Origin: Valencia hispanica
Lineage: Eukaryota; Chordata; Actinopteri; Cyprinodontiformes; Valenciidae
Length of the DNA: 64,000 nt
Assembly: GCA_963556495.2 (NCBI GenBank)
Contig: OY747721.1
Location: forward strand, 33,946,349-34,010,348
Direction: 5' to 3'
Shown piece after piece: positions 55,921 to 64,000 of the stretch. The notes below the pieces were generated by a model. The model saw only the letters and a list, made by a program, of their open reading frames with translations. It searched no databases and was not told the DNA's origin. The translations under genes were made by a program, and so were the position numbers. How positions within the stretch are numbered: the stretch's first letter is position 1; every line of letters begins with the position of its first letter.

Positions 55921-55934
55921 GTTCCACCATTTGT

Positions 55935-58900
55935 AAAAACTGCAGCAACTGTGTGTACTTTGCAGTTATAGAGAAAATAGTAATATTGAAAATCACACTG
56001 TGGTCTGACAATGAGGTACACAGATCACCTCGTGTAACTTTTTGGAATCTGGGGCCGCCCTGCTAATAGCAACCCCACCCATGTAGAGCTGGTCCTCAGT
56101 TGTAACGGAAAACGACCCTAACCGTGTAGAGTTGGGTAGAGGATGCCAAGCTGAAAAGGTGCTATAGGACAAAGCGCATTTCTGATCTCCCATTGGAGCA
56201 CATGTCACTGTAGTAACCACATCCACTTCTAATTTCAGACCAGTTAGACAATAGTTGTCGGTTGGCACAAGAGGAAAATAGTTATGCTCGGATGACGTTT
56301 AGAGCAAATGTGAGAACTCCCAAACCAATTGCAATTTCTCTGTTCTTGTGGAGAAAAGGCTTGGTCTAGCCTGGAAGAAGCTGATTTCAGTAACTTGTCT
56401 ATATCATGACTACAGCTGAGATTCGAAACATAGGCTGAATCTTAAATGAACCACATTTTCTTCACCATGACACACCATCTCCCATTCCATCCATTGTCAC
56501 TGGTGAACCAAACACCAAAATGGCTGAGTTCCTCCACTTGAGGTAGAGACTGGAATTAACATCTAGAATTTGACCAATCTTTACTGCTAAATAGCCAACT
56601 GAGCCCTATTACTTGTTGGTAAAGACTAAGTGAATTCAATTCAGGCCTGTTACTTTATTGGTCTCATCTAACCCAGACATTGCTTGATGTATTATAAACA
56701 TTCCACTGAGAACCTTTGACATCAGTGAGACAGTTTATGAAGTCCTGTGGAGAAATCTATGTCTCTTTATTTTGTCGCCAGGAGGTCAGACAATTGCACT
56801 GAAGGAGGGGGAGAGAAAAAGGATTGCAGCCTCCTTGAAGCAGCAAAGGATTCAAATTTTGCTCGATGACACTTATGAAATGTCCTGAAGTGATCAGATA
56901 AGGATTTAGTTACCTTCCTTTATTAACAGGCACTCAAAAATGAGTTGCAACCTTGAACGTAAAATGGTATAACCCGGAGCAAACTGCTCATTTCGTTAAT
57001 CAGTGTTCCTTCCCTCATTACGGCCTGTCTGGCCTCAGCTCTCCAAAATTCTCATCAGTTTAGAATAAAGACAAAAGAAGGACAAGAAATCAATAAAAAA
57101 TGACAAAAAGCAGAGGTGGAATAATTTGGAATGAGCAGGGAGAGTAGAAAGCTCAGAGTAAAAAACAAAAGCGAAAGGGGGAAAAAAAAATCTGGAAGGA
57201 GATTAAGGCACAGGACACCCACTGATAGATGAGTCATCCTAACAAGAACAGAGACATGTATAAATATATCAGATCCTGTTAGCTTAAGAAAAAGCTAGCC
57301 TTCCACTGCTTTAAAGTTCAGTGGAAGTAAAAAGTTGTGGTTGACGGAGGAATGTGAGACTGACGTCGTGTTTACAACTAGACAATCTCAGCCAGTCCCA
57401 GTTTTCGAGCTTTTACATAGCATCCTGAAACAAAAAACAAAAAAATTAAACTGAAAACAGCAACTCAATTTAACACATAAGCTGCTATTTCACAAATCTT
57501 CAGACAGTGAAACAAACAGCTGCCTAAGGTTACCCCTCTGATAGCGACCGTACATCACTGCGGGTGTTTATAAGTTGTTTTTTAGACACCACTCATTAAC
57601 TCCATCAAGGGAGAGGAGCCCCTGGAGGAAACTGTTCAGTGGAACAAAACCTCCAGAAGAAGGGTCAAAGAAAAACCAAAGGCAGTGCTCTCTACTTGAT
57701 CTAAATTTAATTTGACTTGTGTGAGCGCTGCTAACAACTTGCACTGTCATCTGGGCACCACATATTTCTCATGTGCTGTTCCACTGTGTCGTGTCACGTG
57801 TTGGTATTGTTTAGAGGTTTCACATCATGATGCAATTGTTTCTAATAAGAAACCTAAATAGGAATGAATGCAATGCTAATAGTCAAGCTTTAGGCAAAGT
57901 GAGTGGATGCAGCATTTTTTTAAATGTTCACACACATCACAAAAAAACAAACATTGGTACCCAGCAATCATCTTTTTTTTCAAACCTCAATCTTACACAG
58001 AAATGCATTGAAACGTTAAACTTTGTGGACCCTTCGTGCAACAACAAAGTTGAGCACTGTCTTAAAGGTTCTGATAGGATTACAATAGAAAAATAAATCA
58101 CGGCAGATATCTTTAATCACAAGGCCTTACTAATGTACAGCAGTGGATTAGGGGTACTGGGAAATAAATAAATTATCTCTTTAATCTTAGAATTCCAACT
58201 TTTTTCTTACTTCAACCATCCAAAACAACAAAAAAAGATCACTTAGATCCAACATGTTCCTCCAGAAAGTTAGTTCTCCTCCTGCACAACTGACTTCTCT
58301 GACATTGAAGCTGGTTGCTCCCAACTGCCAATCTCAATCAAAGTCAGAATTCTGGGTTTAAAATTGAAATTCAGATTTTAAATCAATCTGACGGCTAAAC
58401 CAATCCAAATTATTAGCCTTTAACTTTTGGTGTTCGTGTTCTCAAAGGACAAGTCTGTGTCGACCTGGTGTGCCAGGTCCTTCGAAGGGTGCGGCCTCTG
58501 AACTTGGACACACCAGAAGTGTCCCAGCCTAAAAAAATTCAAACATGCTTGTCTGACTGTGACTGAGCTTGGGTCAGGTTGGTTCCCTTCACACCTGGAG
58601 ATTTCGGCCTTCACCTTCTGGTGTAAACCAGTAGATTTTGGAACTAGTAGCGCAGTCTGATGCAGACAATCCCTAACTTAGAATCAACCTTTGTTGGGCA
58701 AAAATATCAGGTTTATTCTTCCCAGCCTAAATTGGTTGAGGGAATCTGATCCTTTGGGTTCATCTATGAGCACTAATATGAGGAAAAAAGCTTAATTTGC
58801 ATCTCATTTTCTTGAAAAGTTTAAGAAGAGGTAAAAAAAAGTTTTCAGAAAACATATTTTCTACATAGGCAAATGCTGCATTTTGCAGTAGTTTTTCTGA

Positions 58901-59050
58901 TCTCTGCTTCATTTTGCACAAACTGCTGTATCGTTTGAACAAGTTATGATAGAAGTTTAGGTGAATGTTGCTAAACATCTTCAGAATTTAACTCAAATGA
59001 TCATTCTTATCTAATTCTCCATTTGTATTACCTGAAGATTTTAAAAGTAG
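55935..59050. other. Unassigned intronic tract
   Basis: I recognise no gene or named transposon in about 3.1 kb. Low-complexity A/G-rich patches lie at 57170-57190. The open frames (for example 55993-56268 minus, 57827-58096 plus) lack domains and splice support. Confidence 0.45.
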
Positions 59051-59054
59051 AGTT

Positions 59055-59170
59055 AAACTATGCTAAGGGCGTGGAAAATTATTGTATTTTACTGTGTTTT
59101 TATACTGCGAAACGACCTTGGGTGTCCTGAAAGGCGCTATTAAATCAAATGTATTATTGTTAATATTAAA
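59055..59170 (+). mobile_element. L2-like LINE 3' tail fragment
   Basis: GACCTTGGGTGTCCTGAAAG followed by GCGCTATTAAATCAAATGTA and TTATTGTTAATATT has the form of the teleost L2-type 3' end (CTTGGGTG...GAAAGGCGCTATATAAAT...). Only the last 100 or so bases are present. Confidence 0.6.
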
Positions 59171-59174
59171 ATTA

Positions 59175-60020
59175 AATCATAATAACATCCAGTTGGAAAG
59201 CTAACAAAGTCCAGCTATTGACAGATGTTACAAGCTAAGATGCATGGCGGAGAGGAAATGTTGGGTTGTGTGAAAAACAGATGAGTAAAGCTGTTATCTG
59301 CCATGCTGAGCCTTTAATGACAACACTGACTTCTCATCTGATACTACATTTCTCCTTCACTGTTCTTTTATCTTTTATGAGGCAGCCTTTTTCTCGTCAC
59401 AGCTAAGCAGTAGTTATTCATCTATTTTGCATTAACTGGATCCTGCAAAGCATCCTAATGTGATAAAGCGGCTTGCACATTAAGCGTACTGTTTGAAACA
59501 TACACGCAACTTTAAACCCATACACAAGGCCTTGGAAAAGTGTTCTCCACATTTTGTCATTAACCCTAATTAGTCCAATGAATACACATAATGATGCATT
59601 TTTGCCACCAGATTGATTGATGATTGAATTCAGATCAGGATTTGGTGTAGCCCGGTCGTACAATTTCCATACCTTGAGACCACACAAATGGCAATAAGAA
59701 AATCACGGAAGTAAAGGCGGGGTATTATGCAATATGGACTTTCTGAAGCTTAATATCGTGAGAACCTGTCTTTCCCTCATTAAAAACATACCTGAAGTGT
59801 TGCTCTGACCCATTCACTCATGTTAAAGTAATCTTTGAATCTCTGCCGGTCTCTGCTGGTAGTTCTAGGGGTTGCTGAAACGCCTGCTCCCACCTATCCC
59901 CGCCTTTTCCACCCATCTCCTCCGAGCTTATGTACTCAGCCGAGAGCCTTGCCCCTGCAGAGCTCCCCCACCCCTCCCCACCTCACACAACTCCGTCTGA
60001 GTCCCAGCCAGGTGCAGTAG
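59175..60020. other. Unassigned intronic tract with a candidate conserved element
   Basis: 59380-59650 is non-repetitive, rich in TAAT-type motifs, and looks like a conserved non-coding element (see findings). A C-rich patch lies at 59880-60010. Confidence 0.4.
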
Positions 60021-60023
60021 GCT

Positions 60024-60024
60024 A

Positions 60025-60069
<45 letters not shown>

Positions 60070-60070
60070 T
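60024..60070. repeat. (ATT)n microsatellite
   Basis: About fifteen ATT units are followed by CTTTTTTT. On the minus strand this reads as an A-run plus (AAT)n and could be the 3' tail of the L1-like element above it, but that link is inference. Confidence 0.93.
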
Positions 60071-60569
60071 CTTTTTTTACGTGACCTGATTGGCAGTGTG
60101 GAGCTCAGAATTGGTGTCAGAGTACCAAGTAGAAGCCCAACAGATTTACTTTCACAACTGGAGCAGTACAGCTTTTGCTTAAGTACTCCACTTGATATAT
60201 GTGTGAAAAATCTTTATTATGAATTGCTGGGGGTTTTATTTCCTGATGTTATGGACACGGAGACGGAAAATTAAGGGGAAGAAAGAAAGAAGATGAAGAA
60301 GAGAGGTAGGAAACAAAAAGTCATGAGAGAGGGTGAGTTGAACATACAAGAGAGGAAGGGGAACAAAGAAAACAAAGGAAAAAATTGAAGTCTGCCTCCA
60401 TACCCAAAGGACGGCAGAGAAAGGGAAAAAAACAAAACAAAAAACGAAAAAGGAACATTGACAAAACAAACCAAACATTGTGAACTAAGAACTAAACAAC
60501 CACATCACACAAAAATGGATATAAATATACAACAACAATGTGACAGAAAAACTCATGGTACCGATTAAT

Positions 60570-63312
60570 CAAGCTCTAGTAATGATAACCTCAGCCCAAG
60601 AATATATCTGTAAACACCAGAGACCCCACACCAATGTGTGTGTGTGAGCATGCTGGTGCATATAAGGTTTCTCCATAAGAGTGTTCGATAGCTGGTGTGA
60701 GCAGGCATCAATCCATCTCCCAGGAATTGATCCAGACATGAAGGAGATCGGAGCCAAGACGTCCAAAGGACCCCCAGAGCCCCAGGCGGACCCGGGCGGG
60801 GCTGACCGCATCCCCCAAGAAAGGAGCAAAGGAGATCCCCAGGGGAACGTCCAGCGGCTACTATGCAGGGGCTCAGGGGGCAGCAGTGACGAGCCCACAG
60901 GCCCTGCCGGCAACCAGCCGCGCCAGGGCGGGCCGGTCCATGGACCGGAGGAGCCGGGGCCCAGGGGCGCCCCACCCCAGCAGGGACCCGACAAGGGGCC
61001 GCGGCAAGCCGCCACGCGCCACCACCGCCCTGGGCCAATCCCCACCGCCAACATTCGGCACCTGGAGACCAAGTTGTACCAGCTCCCGAGTCCTGATCCC
61101 ACGCAACGCAGAGCGCTGAGACCAGGCATCCAACAAAGGCCAAAGCCAGTCCAACCCGCCAATGAACCGACCACGTACGGTGCGCACAGAACAGGTGATC
61201 GAACGAGCAGAGACGCTGGATCCGTATCCCGCCGAGCCACCGAGCAGGCACCCCCCAACAATCCCAAACCTGGCACCCATAAAAGAGGCGCCCCAACCAA
61301 CCAAAGGAAGATATCGGCCCAGCACATCGGCCGATCGACACATCGGCCCCCCCAGGCCCGGCCAGGCACGCACCAGGTCCGAACCGGATTGACCACCGAC
61401 GCACCAGTAGGCAGGGGAATCTGTCACTGGCGGGGAGTGACGGAGGGGAAATAGGCCCCCCATTAAATGTAAGGCCTGAGGTGCGCCAGGCGAGAGGGCA
61501 GCCCAAGACCCAATCTGACAGGCAGAAAAAGACATACAGACACAGTCATACGTTCCCTCCCTCTTAAACACATACATTCTCACTAACTCACCAAGACACC
61601 TAAGAAATGACGCTGTACCCTCACTCACACACCCCATACACACTTCATGCTCCCAGGTCCAGGTACCGATGCCCCAGTAGAGCCACCAGCCCCCGAACCC
61701 GGGAGATGGACCCCCTACCTTCTAGGACAGAGACAAGCAGACCGCCAAGGGCCCCACAGTGGCGAAGCAGCCCGAAAGCCTAGGACCCCGACCAGACCAC
61801 CTGTTCCTCCTCCGGACCCCAACCCCTGATGGCCCGTAGCAAACAGGGGTATGAGAAGAACCCTAGCCTCTATCCTCCCGCTCAAGTATGGTGTTGATGC
61901 GTGTTGTTATAATGTGCATTTACAACAGAGGGGTGGCATGTGAGGAAGGCAGCCACACATCCCCCAACCCCCACCCCGAGCCCTCAGTGTTTATATGTGG
62001 TTTAACAGTGGGCACCGGCTCCAGAGGTGAAGCTGATTGAACCGCTCCCCCACTGGATGCCGAAAAGTGTGCCCACCCCAAAGTCCCTACATGTGTGTTG
62101 CATGAAAATGTTATAAGTGGGAGTGTCTAAGTTGTATATTAAAATTGGGACCCAGGACGCCACGGGATAGCGAGGAAGGAAACCCCTCCTCGCACCCCAG
62201 TGATGTGCCCATGCCCCCTGACCCTATATGAGTGGTAAAGTGATGGAGCGGGTGGACAGAGGTGTTCGGGGATGGGGAGGGAAGGACTGGGAGAGAAAAT
62301 GTCTTCCCAGGGAGCCAGCTCCCCCACTGACTCCAATAGGCATCGCTGTTCACCGGGATCCACCAGGGGAGGGAGGCCATGGCATGTTCAACCCAGGGCC
62401 CACGGCCACAGCACCACCAAGCCCCACGGACCCCAAGGCAGTCCCCCCAGCCCCATCCCAGAAGGAGAACTATAGCCATAGCAATAACCTCCCCGCCAGC
62501 AAAGGAGGCCCCCAGCGCCACCTGCGCATCGGAGGCCCCCGCAGCCCAAACCCCGGTGACATACCTGCCCAGACCTGGAGCAAACCGATGAACTGGGCGG
62601 CCAACCCACCAGGCCGACATCCACCAGCCCCATTCCCATGTGGAGCGACCACTGCTGCTCAATGGCCCGGCACGCAACCAAAGGCCTGCACGCCCACTAC
62701 CTGGCCAGTCCACCCGCAGGTCCGACCAAACCCGGGCAAACGCCCGACCCCAGCGCCCCGCAACGCACAAGGACCAAGACCCAGGAGCTAAGTCCAGTGC
62801 AAAAAAGAACTGATCAGGCCCAGAAATACCACCCAGCCGCCGCGACCAGCAGCCAGGCACCCCAACCAGCAAACAAGGCGAGACGCCATACCGGGACCGG
62901 CAATGACAATCGGCCCAGAGAAAAAGAAAGAGGCGGCCGCACATGCCGGCCGCTGACCGGCCCCAACCCCCACAGGCAACAGAGACCCCATGCCGGCCGA
63001 CCCCGGCCAGGACCACAGCTAGGGGGTGCGGCGCCCCAGAGCCCCGAATCCCCAGGACCCCCCCAGACCCTACCCAGGCGCAGCACAGCCACCAGGCCAG
63101 TAACCCATGTCCATCAGTGCAACCCCCCTAAGCCATCAGGAGTTACCACCCAAAGCCACCAAAGCCCAACCCCAGGTTGGGACCACGACATCCAGCGCCC
63201 CGTCTGCCCAGTGATCCCACCCCCAGGGATCCCCTCAGATGCCTCCAACCCCAAAAACCCCATCATCAGCAACAGTATCCCAAACGACAAAACCAAGTGC
63301 CCCCCACCCCTA
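60570..63312 (-). repeat. GC-rich, strand-skewed region, probable 3' UTR of an L1-like LINE
   Basis: About 2.7 kb is C-rich on the plus strand (G-rich on the minus), unlike every neighbouring tract. It starts directly after the stop of the L1-like ORF2 end on the minus strand (63313). Few stop codons by chance give long open frames on both strands (for example 60681-61454 plus, 60565-61506 minus, 62111-63016 minus, 62638-63477 plus). These have Pro/Gly/Arg-rich, low-information sequence, overlap one another, and I do not call them genes. A G-rich 3' UTR is known for L1-type elements. Confidence 0.6.
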
Positions 63313-63999
63313 CTAGGTAATGGAGCCGATCAAAAGAGCCCAGAGAGATTGATCAGATATGGAGCCAGAAGCCGTCTCAAGACCAATATGGTCCAACAAG
63401 AGATTTCTATACTGATTAATATTAAGAGCCTTTTTATTTTTCCAGTTCAGGAGGATAGTTTTCTTAGCGATGCATAAGGCAATGTGAACCATTAGAACTG
63501 ACTTTGTGTCCATGGTGACATCATTTAAATCTCCTAATAGGCAAACTGAGGGAGATTGTGGAATGTTACATTTCAGACACTTTGATAAGTCCTCACATAT
63601 CTGGCACCAACATTTCTTAACAGGTGGACAGAACCAAAGTGCATGAATATAAGTATCTGGTATATTGCTTGTGCATTGTAAGCAGGTATTAGACGACGTA
63701 AAACCCATCCTAAACATCTGTTGACCTGTATAGTTTAGTCTATGAAGGATTTTGTACTGTATTAATTGCAAATTAGGATTTTTTGTTATTTTAAAGGTTC
63801 TTAAACATATCTGAGACCAGATGTTTTGGTCAAAGCTGGCTGATAAATCCACCTCCCATTTTGAAATAGGGATGGCTATTGATTCATCTAATGTAAATAA
63901 AGTTTTGTATATTTTAGATAGCAATTTGGGGAGGTTGAGATTAAGAAAATCTAAAACTCTTGCTGGAATTTGTAATTAAACTGTATTGAACCTAAATTT
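63313..63999 (-). pseudogene. L1-like LINE ORF2 C-terminal region
   Basis: The minus strand reads LSKIYKTLFTLDESIAIPIS then KWEVDLSASFDQNIWSQICL, the part after the reverse transcriptase of teleost L1/Tx1-type ORF2. The Cys/His stretch LQLIQYKILHRLNYTGQQMF, CLQCTSNIPDTYIHALWFCP and VKKCWCQICEDLSKCL includes the CxxC...H...C zinc-binding pattern. It ends SVLMVHIALCIAKKTILLNW ... SLWALLIGSIT-stop at 63313. The frame is open from 63924 to 63313; earlier parts (toward 64000) contain a stop. The reverse transcriptase and endonuclease would lie outside the window, if present. Confidence 0.8.
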
Positions 64000-64000
64000 A

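Larger units (their letters stand above)
55013..64000 (-). other. Partial Cav3 intron, 5' of the IS2 exon
   Basis: This is intronic sequence before the acceptor ending at 55013; its donor lies outside the window. It contains an RTE-type relic, a possible DNA-transposon fragment, a SINE-like copy with target duplication, a LINE 3' end and, from about 60.0 kb, the L1-like LINE with its GC-rich downstream region. Confidence 0.85.

Noticed and set aside
60565..61643. Long overlapping open frames on both strands (up to 313 residues)
   Set aside because: They lie in C/G-rich sequence where stops are rare by chance, have Pro/Gly/Arg/Trp-rich low-information sequence, overlap each other in several frames and show no domain or splice pattern.
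62111..63477. Further long frames of 187-301 residues on both strands
   Set aside because: Same GC-rich artefact as above; the 279-residue plus-strand frame also runs antisense into the LINE ORF2 end.
55020..64000. Search for the Cav3 IS1 exon upstream of the IS2 exon
   Set aside because: No frame with the expected IS1 wording and splice sites was found; it is probably beyond the window.

Overview
The window looks like teleost fish nuclear DNA. It is almost entirely intronic sequence of one gene on the minus strand, a T-type (Cav3) voltage-gated calcium channel alpha-1 subunit. Three coding exons of repeat domain I can be read directly: 54879-55012 (end of IS1-IS2, IS2 and start of IS3), 18772-18869 (IS3 end and IS4 voltage sensor) and 1930-2089 (S4-S5 linker, IS5 and start of the pore turret). 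All have AG/GT splice sites and their phases fit each other, so they are consecutive exons separated by introns of 36,009 bp and 16,682 bp. Residues that differ between the paralogues favour Cav3.1 (cacna1g). No other host gene, tRNA or rRNA gene could be supported.

The introns are packed with teleost-type mobile elements. The youngest-looking are three Tc1/mariner elements with both ends and TA target duplications: 34658-36274 (catalytic spacing DD38E, one frameshift), 37955-39548 (DD34E, inverted repeats of about 260-285 bp, one frameshift) and 21522-23007 (DD34E, a nonsense codon and frameshifts). Two related PIF/Harbinger derivatives (15439-16088 with TAA duplications, 46395-46935 with TTA duplications) keep the 5' ends of two convergent genes; one still has a complete MADF-domain first exon with a splice donor. 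Further elements are a hAT-type element (4782-5530), a 597-bp inverted-repeat element nested in a LINE (29851-30447), an LTR element without pol (50283-51655), several non-LTR retrotransposon fragments (L2/CR1/Rex1-like, RTE/Rex3-like, L1-like), a tRNA-derived SINE (about 2710-2937) and a short SINE-like family with clean target-site duplications (8742-8865, 55796-55920).

Layout: 1-2.1 kb, intron, a repeat and the IS5 exon; 2.1-18.8 kb, intron with SINE, hAT, RTE and Tc1 relics, a LINE 3' end, and the MADF-bearing Harbinger element; 18.8-54.9 kb, the large intron with most transposons, including the nested stack at 49.65-52.66 kb and the long TA microsatellite at 33.5-33.9 kb; 54.9-64 kb, the IS2 exon, then intron ending in the 3' part of an L1-like LINE whose downstream 2.7 kb is extremely GC-rich and strand-skewed (60.6-63.3 kb).

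I found no multi-gene system. The most interesting items are the DD38E Tc1 element, the Harbinger pair that points to an autonomous MADF-encoding partner elsewhere in the genome, the nested insertion stack, and several non-repetitive tracts that may be conserved regulatory elements of the channel gene. Family names for repeats come from remembered teleost repeat families and were not searched.
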